Positions 11,554-22,520 of a stretch of 64,000 bases of DNA are shown here, in pieces. The DNA lies in assembly GCA_026120185.1 (NCBI GenBank), contig JANUWF010001660.1, positions 902,584 through 966,583 on the forward strand. Reading direction: 5' to 3'. The stretch comes from Voacanga thouarsii (taxonomy: Eukaryota; Streptophyta; Magnoliopsida; Gentianales; Apocynaceae). Both the position numbers and the translations under genes were made by a program. How positions within the stretch are numbered: position 1 is the first letter of the stretch; each line of letters opens with the position of its first letter. The notes below the pieces were generated by a model. That model ran no database searches. It was given only the letters and a program-made list of their open reading frames with translations, and had not been told where the DNA came from.

Positions 11554-11844
11554 TTCCCAAGAAAGCAACATACAACAATATAAAAAATTAAAAAATAATA
11601 GTACAACAAGATAAAATGATACAAGATATTGGAACTTGATACAATTTATTTATCTCAACAACTAAAAAAAAAGAATAAAAACAACATATAAATAAGGTAT
11701 AAAAAGGAAAAGAAATTAATATCCAAGTAATGGTTAGTATTATGCACAAATTGAAGCATATATTTACATAAAAGAATTAATAATATTTACAAATATCTAC
11801 GTAGTTAAATCAACAAGACTCAATATTTTCATGATACTGCTAAT

Positions 11845-11861
11845 CCCTGGCAATGGCGCCA
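11845..11861 (-). other. Element A primer binding site (tRNA-Asp type)
   Basis: The minus strand reads TGGCGCCATTGCCAGGG, matching the complement of the tRNA-Asp 3' end with two mismatches. It lies six bases from the inner end of LTR A (11868), so it fixes both the orientation and the LTR border. Confidence 0.75.
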
Positions 11862-13365
11862 AAAACTTGAATGGGTTTTTCATGCATTGGAAATAGTATC
11901 AACATAAGCTACAAATAATCAAGTTTTAATTAAATTGCCAAACATTAAAACCACACAATAGGATAAGTATACCCATCACATGGTATAGGAAATAGAAAGT
12001 ACCAAATATATGAGAACTTAGCAATTACCACGTAAATAAAACTAACTAAACTAAACTACTAAAATACAGAGTACATCAGACCCATATGAGAAAAGTCACA
12101 CAGATCATTAAGGATTAAGAATATAGGAAAGTCCACATAAAAGAAGAAATCCACCAAAAATATATCAAGTAAAGAGTTTACTACTAAGTTTATCAAATCC
12201 CAACTCGAGCACCGGTATGAGTTTTCAATAATAAATTGTTAGTGTTATGCCATAGAGTCAATCACATGTATTCTGTATATTGTGCATTATTAAATGAAAC
12301 AAGGCATTCTTTATCTTTTAGCTTGTTTTATTTATGCTTTCGTGTAAAATAACTATTAGATAAAGTCATCAGTGCAACACTGTGTTAAGGAAATCATGAT
12401 AGAGATCATAATGTGAGGTTCCTACTACACTAGATAGTGTTTGTACTTAAATTATCCCTAGTCATAGTATTAATGAGATAAAACATCATTAATACTCTTA
12501 GACTAGCATGTGTTATACTTCCTGATTTTTTCAGGCGGTGGTTCTCACATCCGTGAGTATTATGATACTCAAAGTTAACACATGGATGCTTTTTATCTGA
12601 ATAAGTGCGTTAGATGACCTAACTATGAGATAATTACATGGATAACTATTTAGTGCCAGTGATAGAATAATATCAAAGTAAATGTGCAAGTATTCTTAGA
12701 CTTGAGATCTCCAATGTACTCCATATGCTAGGTGTTGGACTTTGATTCCAATCTCTGGAGTCCTGATAAGACTGCCTATGCGATGGATATTGGGTACAAC
12801 ATGAAGCAAATGAAAGTAGTTGAGAGGATCAATAAAGGATTTACCACTTCTAATAGTATAAGGGAATATCTCATGGCCACTTGTAGAAATCACTCATCGA
12901 AAAGTCCTTGGCCAAGGTGATTGTATATTGGAAATAGTTCCAATTGATACATATGATGAGTAGTGGATTCCAGGAACAAGTACTAAAATATTTGGGTCAT
13001 AATTAATTTATTATTCTAGAAGAAGTTGGCACTAATTCCTTACTCCAAACTGAATAAGATATTGTATAGTGAATGGAGTTTATTGCACTGTTGTTTGTTA
13101 TTGAAAGGTTCATGTCAATCCACTTGACTTTCTAGACTTTTAGGTGGTTAGGATGCATTGCTATATACCGCTCATGATATGCTGAATATGGATTTATTAA
13201 TTAGAGAATTAATAAATCAATCCTTATTAGAATTAATAAGTTAATTCTAAAATTATTAAGAATTGTTAATCTTAAAGATGTTTAGCTTAATTCATATTTT
13301 ACTACCAATAGATTGAGAAACCTAATAGGTCACACACAATAGAGAATTGAGTGCTCAAGATGTTA

Positions 13366-13830
13366 CTCCTTCCTTCCTAAATTATCAGTCCACTTTCTAA
13401 CTTAATCATTGTCCCAAATTATCTGTCCCTTTAGGAAATCAAGATTTAATATTCTAAATTTACCCTTATTTAATAGTATTTTATTTTCCAAACATATTAA
13501 AATATAATCAAAAACTCATTTTATGAGTTTTGTTATTCATGCTCATCTTGTTAATTCCCAAGAAACATCAATGGCAACTTGGAGAGAGAATTAAATACTC
13601 ATCAATATTTTGACTCATTTTCTAGCAAGAATTAAATATTTAGGAGAGAGAAATAATTTGGTGTTATATCAAAGTTTTGGAATTTGTATATTTCTTAATA
13701 TAAAGAAAGATATTTATCATTGACTTTTAAGGGTAAAAATAAAAGAGAATGTTTAATTAACTAAAAAACTTACTTTTCTTAATCTCCACATAATCGGTTA
13801 AAGTGGACAGATAATTTGATATGGAGGGAG
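13366..13830. mobile_element. Stowaway-like MITE (Tc1/mariner type)
   Basis: Begins CTCCTTCCTTCCTAAATTAT and ends ATAATTTGATATGGAGGGAG, which are imperfect inverted repeats (CTCC(T/C)TCC...) of ~30 bases. It is flanked on both sides by the dinucleotide TA (13364-13365, 13831-13832). The CTCCCTCC-type terminus with a TA target is the hallmark of Stowaway elements. It is non-coding, 465 bp, and would depend on a mariner-type transposase in trans. Confidence 0.85.
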
Positions 13831-13999
13831 TATTTGATAACATTATAGGATTGATTGTGAAAATAAGAAGTTGTTGTGGTTAAATTATAATTAGTTATAT
13901 TTTGTGGGCCATATTGTAATTAACAAAAATTATAATAACAATTGGTAATTAAGAATTCATGTTTACTATAGATTCTGGTTACCAAACGGATAAAGGGCA

Positions 14000-14001
<2 letters not shown>

Positions 14002-14039
<38 letters not shown>
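14002..14039. repeat. (AT)n microsatellite
   Basis: About 18 AT units inside the copia-type solo LTR. Confidence 0.95.
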
Positions 14040-14041
<2 letters not shown>

Positions 14042-15340
14042 TCTTTATGGTTTTAATAATTTTTAGAGGATATACACACAGAGGTTTTATTTAGGAAATA
14101 AAACCAAGATATTCTCCCGTATTCTTCTTCTTCTGAATTCACAAAAAACCTAGCCACCATAGTTGCTTTTGCTAGCACAAAAATTCTGGTGTTTCTTGAG
14201 CACCATTCTTGTGTGGACTATATTAGAGATAATCCTATACTTGGGTTGTGGTGTTTTGATGAAACAACAAAGAAGACGTTCTCTGTGTTTGCTAGATCGC
14301 ACCTCAGAGAACACAAATTAGAGAAAAATTATTGTTTCAGAAGCACACTGTAACGTATAATTTTCTCTACTTTTTTAATTCCTATTAATGCATATACGTG
14401 ATCCTTAATGTGGAATTCTCATTTCTTCCACTGCACAACTATGATTTTGCATGCAGAATTCCTAACAAAAATTTTACTCTCTTTCTAGTTATGAGATTTC
14501 TTTTCCAATGCTCAATTAATTGGTATCTCTATCTAATCAATCTAACCCAAGAAAGCATTACACTCACTCATTATCCAAAGGTACCTAGAAGTCCCAATAT
14601 CTATATCTCTAGGCAATATTAAAAGCCTATTGACTACCAAGCTTTAACCTTTAACCTCTCTCTTGAGTTAATTAAAGGAAAAAAAATATTGGACTGATTA
14701 ATTTGGTGTTCAACTCATAACCCCATCTCTCGAATTCATTAAGATTGAATCAATCAATTGAATAAATCAATCAAGCCCAAACAATCAATCTAACGCAACA
14801 ATGCTCAAGTAATCAAATACAAGAGATTGAAATTCAATAAATCATAACAATAACTCAACACAAGAATATAGAGTAGGGTTTATCCCTCGAATGCAACTAA
14901 AATTATAAAAACATCAACACTGTTAAAGAATAATACAAAGAAAAAGAGAGAACATCGCTTATGGACAAGATCTTGATCATCTGTAGATTTCCTTGAGCAA
15001 CCCCTTCTTTTTCTTCTTGCTTCTTCCAGATCCTCCCTTCCTTGGCATTTTTTTTTTTTTAGATCCCTAAGGAATCTGTTGATTGCTAGCTAACCATGTG
15101 AAACCCCACCTAAAGCCAACCTTAGAGTAAGGAGGTTGGAATGTATATCATATTATTCTACATAAAAATATACTTTTTGAATGATTTTATGTGCTTTAGA
15201 ATTGTGGCTTATAGGTTAAATGGCTTATTTATGCTTATTAGGGAGGAAGGGTAAAAAGGTAACTTTGCTTGAGGTCAAAATAGGAAGATGGCTTGAGGTT
15301 TAGATAAGAAGAATATTTGGGTGAAAAAATAAGAACAAGA

Positions 15341-15412
15341 GTTAGTGTGGTCAAGTGGTTAGAGCTTTGTGAATTAATCTCTAAGGTCATGAGTTCAAGT
15401 CCCATCACTTAA
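15341..15412 (+). other. tRNA-like segment with pol III A and B boxes
   Basis: TGGTCAAGTGG (15348-15358) matches the A-box pattern TRGYNNARNGG and AGTTCAAGTCC (15392-15402) resembles the B box GGTTCRANTCC. Their spacing of ~33 bases is as in a tRNA. A possible T stem-loop (ATGAG / TTCAAGT / CCCAT) has 4 of 5 pairs, but the acceptor ends do not pair well, so this is not a working tRNA gene. It may be the head of an old tRNA-derived SINE, or chance. It is conserved in the second LTR copy. Confidence 0.35.
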
Positions 15413-17000
15413 GTTTTGTTTATGATTATCTTAGCTATGTTTGAATTTTTGTTTTTCTTACATTCCTTAAGGATAGGGAAGTTGTCTTAAGGGAGACATG
15501 AAGAGAATGTCTTGATCAAGTGATCATGTCCTAAAAAGAATTCTAGAGGAATTCTTGTCCCTTTAATCTTTCTAGCCTCGTCCCTAACCTTTTTGAAACT
15601 TAAACTATCCTTAATTCATTAATCTCTTCTTTTAATTCCAAAAAAATAAAATAAAATCTGTGACAATCCCTTAGCAATGGAATTCAAAAATTAGCTCTTG
15701 GGGATTGGGGAGTGTCGAAATTATGGAGAAGAATTAGGATAGATTCCCAAGAGAAATGAATCACCATAGTTATACCTTCAATCATACTTTCATGTTGTTC
15801 ATAATTTAGTAAAGGAAAATCTGGAAATTTTTCAGAATTTTTGCAGAGTGGCTTTCAATAATTTCAGCCAACAATCCTACCCCATTTGCTTCCAGAAAAA
15901 TGGTCATTTCATGTGAGGTTGAAGGCTGAAAATTCTGTGCATTTTTCAGAGTGCACAAACTTTGCAAAACCAGAAAAATTCCTGCAGCAATTCATTACTT
16001 GGGAAGCTGGAATTGAAGCCATCTTTTGGTCATCAAATCAACTGGAACTTCCTCTATTTTTCTCCAGAAAGAAGGTTGGAAAACCATCCTTAAAAGACCC
16101 TCAAACACCCCAAAAAAACAGCTGTAAATCGGGCCAATAAATGCAGAAAACTCTGCATCAAAATCTATCATCATTCGAAGCATTCTTGAGCAGTGAAAAC
16201 CAGAAAATTTCCAGCTTGTTGTTTCAAGGCAAAGGCCGAAAACTTGCATTCAAACCTCTGAAAATTGGACCTTGTTCAGCCATGGACTGAACACCATGGA
16301 CCTCCACACTTACTTTGAGTGTTTGGACTCCGTGATCACACCTCAAAAAGCTCCTAAGATCACTCTATCCATAACTCATTTGAACTTCAAAATAATTCTA
16401 GAATTTTGCTCCATTAAAACACTATTGTATCAAGTAAACAAACCATAATTTTCTCTACCATTGTGGACTGAATTTTGGTCAGCCATATAACCTGAATAGC
16501 CTCCATTTATTTCAAAAAGACTAGCTTGTTCAGCCAACACAATTGAAGAGCAAAGAAACCTTCTATGATCAATCACCATTAGCTAATCTTCTACCTCAAA
16601 TAACTCATCAATTTCCTCCATTTGAATTTCAAAAAAATCTTATCACTCTATCTCCATCTTGCTAAAGACCGAAACTCCTAATTGCTCTAGACCATTCGGC
16701 CAACAGCATTCTAGAATTTTGCAAGCCTTTTCTCTCAAAACACCAAGAACACACACTACACCTCTTCAAGCCTAAACCTATCCTAAACACCTCCAATCAC
16801 TATCAAATACTCCAGATCACTCGTACTTAATCCCTAAACTTCATTTCTAGTCTTTATAACACAAAATCACACAAATGAGAATTTTCGAACAGATCAAAAT
16901 CAGCTTTTTTCTTGAAGGTCTCAAGAACATCAAAAAGGTAAAACAAGAACAACCTTCTTGTTTTTCCCCTTCTATTCAATTTTTGATATACCATTCTAAT

Positions 17001-17001
<1 letters not shown>

Positions 17002-17078
<77 letters not shown>
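17002..17078. repeat. (CT)n microsatellite
   Basis: About 38 CT units within the Tekay-like LTR. The same place in the second copy (45203-45261) has a shorter, interrupted run. The open frames here that encode Ser-Leu or Glu-Arg repeats are artefacts of it. Confidence 0.95.
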
Positions 17079-17080
<2 letters not shown>

Positions 17081-19552
17081 CCGAAATGATGTTGGCCAAT
17101 CATGGCTATTTTTCGAACATCACAAGACTCTCAAGCGCATAGACCTTCACTAGTATTCATCAAGTGATTGTCTATCAAGTATTTCTTCTTAAATCCTCCT
17201 TTTAATTTCTGAATTCATGTCTCTTAGAGGTTGATAGGAAGATTGAATATAAATGGGGGATTGAGTATATGTATGTGGATGAAGGGGATGGAGTTAGGAC
17301 ATAAGGATTGATATATATATGATTAACCTATATGGATTTTTCTTTTGAATCAATATATGTTCATCATTTTTAATTAGATTTATGGATGTTTGAAGCATGT
17401 TAGATGTTATGACACCAATGGTGATTAGGCTTTTATGTTCTTAATTTTTAGTGAAGCCATGAATGATGATTATGCCTGGTAAGAGATTAGCTATGTGATA
17501 GTATGTGTTAATCCAAGTGTATATTCATGAATGGATTAGTTTATTATTTGATGTTAGAGAATGTGTTCGTGAATCTTTTCTTGCAATAGGAAATCATGGG
17601 GAAAGATTATTTGCTTCTTAATCCTAGGTTTTTTTTAATTAACAATTTTTTTTACTTTAATTAGAATTACTACTATATTTTTCTCTATGAAATTCGAAAT
17701 TTCTAGGAAGGTTTGGGATAGAATATTAATTAAAATATTAATATTTTATTAGTCAAATAAATAATATCTTTTATTAAAAAATATATTATAATAAATAAAA
17801 TCTTTTATATAAATAATAATAATAAATAAAATATTAGAATTAATTAATGACCTTGTAGACCATAGTTAAAACTTTTACCTATATCCATAAAATTATTTAT
17901 ATTAAAATTTATTTATTAATTATTAATTAAAAATTAAAGTATAAATCATTTATTATTAATTTTATTATTTATTATCTACTAGTTATTAATTAAAAATTAG
18001 GTGTATTTTATTATTTATTTATTTATGATAATACCATTTAAATATTACCATTTACCAATATTATTTAGGACTTAGTATTATTCAATATTTAACACTAGTT
18101 TATTTATTAGCAATAGTTCTCGTAATTTATTATCTGAAACCATGACTTATTAGTAATTATTTTAGAACCCCTAGTTATTTTAACTTATCAAGCTAGATTT
18201 ATTTTATAAAATACCTTATCAACTAGCATTAAAGCTTAGGACATTATGGTCATGGTTAGTCATGGTTGTAACTAGTTGAACTAGGAATTATTTATGTATG
18301 GCAGATATAGTCCGAATGTTATCTCATGCCTTGTCTTTACCCCAGGCGGGGTTAGGTTGACCTTGGAAGATCTTTGAATCCCAGCAGAGCAAAGGATCAG
18401 CCTACATGGAGTCATTTGAAGACCAAAGTTAATGTAGCAAGCCAAACTCTATATGTATGAACATTTGTTTTGTAAAGGCAATTAAGGACAGTTTTTCTTT
18501 TTATTTCAGTCAAGCAAACCATTTAAAATTAAATGAGTAGTTTTGCACAAAATGCTAAACTCTTTCTAAAACCCAACTTTGGCAAGAATTTTAGAAACCT
18601 TAATTGCTATTTCCAAGTAAATCATTGTATGGTTAATTTTCTCCCAAGTAGGACAAGCAACGTTGAGTACTCAATAAGGGTAGACTACTAGGACTAGTCT
18701 TTGAAGGATTATGGTAAGTCTCTCAGTAGGTGGCCACCTCTGAGGGGTGAGTCCTTCCTGGATAGAATGCCAGTGCTGTAGGTCATATCAATCCGAGCTA
18801 ACAAGTTCAGTCAATTGGATTGTGTGTTTCCGAAGTAGACAACCGGTAAGTTTGGGTATAGAGATGGAGGAGTATCTCACTCGATCAGCCATACACCTAC
18901 CTTATATCAGTATACTCAACGTGTGGCTTCCTGATTGTTATATTGTCACGGTGCCCAACATGTGGTGCCATGGCTACCTCTTTGAGTGATTGTATTTATT
19001 GTGCACATGTATATTTTGAAAAGCAAAACACCACTCTTCATTTGTAATATTTATTTAATGCTTGTCAGCACTTTCTCTTACGAAATTTTTACAACTTGCA
19101 TACATGAACTGTTTTACTTGAAACACTTAAAGCACACACGGGCTTACTGAGATAATTATCTCACCACCTTTTATACCATGTTTTCAGGTCGATCATGCTG
19201 TGAAGGTCATTAGCTAGATTGTTGCCTATGCTTTGAAGACTCTTTGTTATTTTTCTTATATATTGCTTTTGAGAGATTGTAACAGACAATTATTTTTGAA
19301 TTTGTTCATGTATTGTTGGGTTGTAATAAGTTTAATTTTGAAGTATTTCTTTTATCTTATTTGGTGTGACCTAGTTATAAGACCCCTTGTCCTGTGGACG
19401 GGGCAACATCTTCAGCCCTAATGGGCCTAGGTAGTGGGGTGTTACAAACCAATGATGATTATTTAGGATTTATAATGGGGTATTTAGTGCACAATGAAGA
19501 GAAATTTTAAAAATCACAAAACAGTGCAAATCTACTTGTTTCAGTGCTTGTG

Positions 19553-19967
19553 GGAGGCCTAAGGAAGTGGTACTTCCCTATGCCGCCTTGCTTTCTTGAA
19601 ACTAAGTAGCCCAAGGAAGTTCTACTTCCTTAGAACTTCCTTCAGTTGCTAGGTTGCTAGACTTAGAACTTCCCTAGGCTGCTAGTTTGCTAGACTAGAA
19701 TGCTTGGGATATGTTCTATGTGGCCCAAGGAAGTTATATTTCCCTGGGGCCACTATTTTTCTAGACGCGGTTAGCTTGAGGATGCACTAGGCAGCCTAGA
19801 GATGTTGAGGAAGCTTGGGACTTCTTTTTCTTATCTTCTTGGCATGTAAAGCTTGTTCCTAAGAGGTCTAGAGAGGTTGAGGTTCCCTAGGCTGTCCCTC
19901 ACCTGGACACATGGCCATCTTGCTGTGATTTGGGTGGCCAAGCGAATTCAAAATTCCCTTGGTCACC
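19553..19967 (-). promoter_or_regulatory. Cluster of imperfect palindromes in U3 of LTR A
   Basis: At least five dyads with a shared core: 19555-19583 (GGCCTAAGGAAGT/ACTTCCCTATGCC), 19607-19635, 19720-19753 (GTGGCCCAAGG / TCCCTGGGGCCAC), 19866-19892 and 19933-19967 (GGTGGCCAAGCGAATT / AATTCCCTTGGTCACC). The same core recurs seven times in the Athila LTR at 57684-58140. They lie in the part of the LTR that should be U3. Any role is inferred. Confidence 0.6.
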
Positions 19968-20212
19968 GTGTTCCTTCTCTAGGGCTATGTTTTCTTGATG
20001 TAAGCTACCTAAGGCTACTTCTCTAGGCTCTCTTTTTCTTGTGCACTTCTTCTATTTTTGTCCCTTTTTCTTCCTTTTCACTTTTATTATTCTCAATTAG
20101 TACTTTTTTTTTCATTTCCTACCAAAAGAAGGTGAAAAAAGTGTGGTAAGCAGTGATTTATGCAAGGATTTATCACAAATAAATCATAAATGCTATAGAA
20201 AAAGTGTATATA

Positions 20213-21467
20213 TCTCTAGTCAATATTATCAACTTAATAGCCAACAAAAAAAAGTCAAAGTCCCTATCTCTAGGCAACAATAATAGCTTTTCTTTTATCA
20301 TGGAAGAAATTAATAACCATATCTCTATATGAAATTAATCTCTTTCTAGTTACTAATTCTATATCCTTAATATCTCTCTTAAGTTAATTAAGGGATAACA
20401 AATATCGAATTAATTAGTTGGTACCACTCTTCTAACCTTTCTCTCGAGTTAATTAGAAAAGAACAAATCAATTCAATATAATAATATGCTAAAGCAACCA
20501 AATACCAAAAAGATGACATAAAATTGATTAAAAAACAAAAAAGATAACACCAACACAAAGCCATAATCTTGAGTTCAACTTCTCAAAAAATATAATAAAA
20601 TCATTTAGTACAACATTGTTAAAAGGAAAAATACAAAAACGTTAGAAGAATGTTAATAGACAAGCCAAATCTCCTAGCTTCTAGTAGACTCCCTACTCAA
20701 ACAATGATCATTTCCATCCCATGATCTCCAAAAAAGTTCTATGTAAAACACTCTTAATGTCATGCACCCCATATACATATATGTTCTAGGGTTCTTTTCT
20801 ATTGTATTTATTAGCATATAAACTTCCAAAAAGCTGCCAAAAATAATAGAATTATTTTCTAATTCAGCTTCCAAATTTCTAAGAAAACGCACTGCCTTGA
20901 CTTGCAATAGATGGCTGCTCCTAAGAATACCCTGCCATCTTGCTTCTGGAAAGTAATGCCTTCTTTTGATTTTTTTTCCCCACTCAAGCTTGCCATGGCT
21001 TGGTTTCATAAGCTAGGCCCGACTTAGATCTATAAAGTCCCTAGTTCTCTTGCTTTTGCATGAATTTTAGCCTCTTAAATGTGCCTAAGCTGGCCATGGC
21101 CTGACTACCTAAGCCATGGTTGGCTTTGCTTTGTTCCAACCTTTATATTTCTTGCATTTTTTCTCTATTCCAACCATGGCTTAGCTACCCAAGCCATGGC
21201 TGGCTCACCTCTACTTCCATCTAGTTCTGGCTATGTTTATGCTTTGTTTCAATGGCCCAAAAGCCTAGGCCAGCACTGTAGCTTCAATAGTTGCTGGTTC
21301 ATCTTCATATTAGTCTTCTTTTGTGTAAGGTTTTACTAATATTCATCCAACATTAATCCTACACAAAAGTATACCAAAATGAAGGGAATGAATAGCCATT
21401 TGAACTAAAAATCAACATAAATACATCACAAATGACTACATCATATGCATATAATTGACCCTTATTA
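20213..21467 (-). mobile_element. Fragment of another Athila-type LTR
   Basis: From 20213 the sequence resembles the middle of LTR A (14570-14680: ATATCTCTAGGCAATATTA, TCTCTCTTGAGTTAATTAA), so a second LTR of the same broad family begins here, joined to the truncated end of LTR A. On the minus strand it may start near 21467 (TAATAAGGGTCAATTATATG). It carries its own dyads with a different core, including GGCCATGGCC at 21092-21101 and the pair 21110-21123 / 21170-21183. No PBS or coding part remains. Confidence 0.45.
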
Positions 21468-22515
21468 GCAACTAAGCAGTCAACAAAAAGGAAAACAAGA
21501 GTTAATGCACTATGTCACTTTTACAACTCATTTCAAGGATGGGAACTGTGAATCAAGCCTTATGCCCTCATCACAACCAACCCTATCAAGCCTTATTATA
21601 CCATGCTCCATCAAAACGTATTAAAAAAAAAATCACTTTCACCAGAAACATAAAAATTAAAAGTACTTAAAAATTTGAATAAAAAAAGAGAGAATCATCT
21701 CATGTGCAAGTTGTAAAGCATTTTCTTTGTTGCCATAAACTAAGAGAACAACAAAAGTGAACACCATAGGAATGCCTTCTTCCTAAAGTCTAAATGAATA
21801 TGATGAGGCATTATTTGGTCAGCTTTAAGTCATGGATTTAAATAAGAATCCAGCTAAAACTAGCCACTAAGTGTAAATAACAACTAGTTTTAACACATTT
21901 TTAGGCTAATATTATAATTGAACATGTAGTCTGGTAAAAAATACTCTAATTACAAGTAAGGACCACATTATTAAGTTGATAGATCTTTTTTTTTAAGCAA
22001 GAAAGATTTATCTTGATTTTGTTAATATACTTAATAAACTTAAATAAGCCTTTTTACCTTAAATTACCATGAATTTGCTAAAACACGTAAAATTTGTATA
22101 TAAATGCTAATTGTGACAGCTTAAAAAACAAAAAGAACATGATGGGAATATATGTACTAAGGCACATATTTATATTTAGAATATAAAATGCATTTAAATG
22201 AGTTATAGACATTCCACTTATAATAAAAGCTAATTCTATTGCCACTATGTAAAAGTTTTGTTAGAGTAAATGGTAAAGCAATAGAATAAACCGTTCATCC
22301 AAAATAAAAAACATTTGTCATAGTTATGTAAAAGATAAGCAGAGAGAGAAGAAAAGCATCATTGGGCACAAGTTTTCCCTCTTCTATTCTCTCCCCAACT
22401 CTTTCCTCTCTATTTTTTAGGTTTATAACCAATAATAGGCAAAGAAAGGGCAAAACTGAACCAAGCTAAGCTAGAAATTGCAATATATATGTAATCTCAT
22501 TATCTAGGTTACCAC
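21468..22515. other. Unassigned AT-rich DNA, no gene seen
   Basis: About 1 kb without a convincing frame, tRNA or repeat copy elsewhere in the window. It is part of the old sequence into which copia-1 inserted. The last five bases before copia-1 (AAGAA, 22516-22520) are its left TSD. Confidence 0.5.
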
Positions 22516-22520
22516 AAGAA

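Larger units (their letters stand above)
10126..11844 (-). other. Element A internal region, 5' part, non-coding
   Basis: A-rich on the plus strand with no credible gene. Read on the minus strand it starts at the PBS (11861) and shows leader similarity to element B after its PBS (GATTTAAC...GTAAAT), and at about 10400-10275 the same CTTGGGGAGTATT...GTATGGGGGAGAG module as element B. It holds two (AC)n microsatellites. Confidence 0.5.
12237..14467 (+). mobile_element. Ty1/copia-type solo LTR
   Basis: Begins TGTTAGTGTTATGCCATAGA and ends AATTCCTAACA, giving six-base inverted termini TGTTAG/CTAACA. Flanks are TAAAT (12232-12236) and AAAAT (14468-14472), a 5 bp duplication with one mismatch. The opening resembles the minus-strand opening of the 7724-9252 solo LTR. 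No coding region or second LTR is present. A Stowaway MITE inserted into it later. Confidence 0.75.
15097..19446 (+). mobile_element. Tekay/Del-like solo LTR, 4.35 kb
   Basis: Starts TGTGAAACCCCACC and ends GTGGGGTGTTACA, roughly inverted termini, with a perfect TSD AACCA (15092-15096, 19447-19451). A second, homologous copy with its own TSD lies at 43284-47675. Length, TGT..ACA termini and the ACCCC/GGGGT edge are typical of the very long LTRs of Tekay/Del chromoviruses; that assignment is from general knowledge. No coding sequence, PBS or internal LTR pair is seen. It contains a tRNA-like segment near its start and a long CT run. Confidence 0.75.
1..20212 (-). mobile_element. Element A: old non-coding Athila-type LARD, minus strand, heavily nested
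   Basis: Reconstructed from four signs read on the minus strand: homologous LTRs at 1-685 and in 11868-20212, a tRNA-Asp-type PBS at 11845-11861, a purine-rich tract at 686-720, and internal DNA on both sides of the element-B insertion (721-1806 and 10126-11844). With insertions removed the LTR is about 1.75 kb and the internal region about 2.9 kb, too short for gag-pol, and no protein motif is seen in it. That is the structure of a LARD, a large non-autonomous retrotransposon derivative. The internal region is recognisably similar to that of element B: the minus-strand copy of about 960-1020 matches 6476-6540. The left LTR runs off the window, so no TSD can be tested. Confidence 0.65.
11868..20212 (-). 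repeat. Element A 5' LTR, split by two solo LTRs
   Basis: Three pieces, 11868-12236, about 14473-15096 and 19452-20212, sum to about 1.75 kb and together correspond to the 1.79 kb LTR of the Athila-type element at 57467. On the minus strand it ends ...CCATTCA before the PBS. The outermost ~17 bases present in the sister LTR (669-685) are missing at 20212, where the sequence switches to another LTR. The third piece carries the palindrome cluster listed separately. Confidence 0.6.

Noticed and set aside
15341..15412. A functional tRNA gene
   Set aside because: A and B boxes are present but acceptor ends do not pair, and no clear anticodon arm forms. Kept only as a tRNA-like segment.
16854..17153. 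Open frames on both strands encoding long Glu-Arg or Ser-Leu repeats
   Set aside because: They are translations of the (CT)n microsatellite in the Tekay-like LTR, with no other gene sign.
15097..19446. A complete element rather than a solo LTR
   Set aside because: No PBS, purine tract or internal direct-repeat pair was found, and both copies are bounded by LTR-type termini and 5 bp duplications.
20674..21009. 111-codon minus-strand frame as a host gene
   Set aside because: Lies within an Athila-type LTR fragment and has no recognisable domain.
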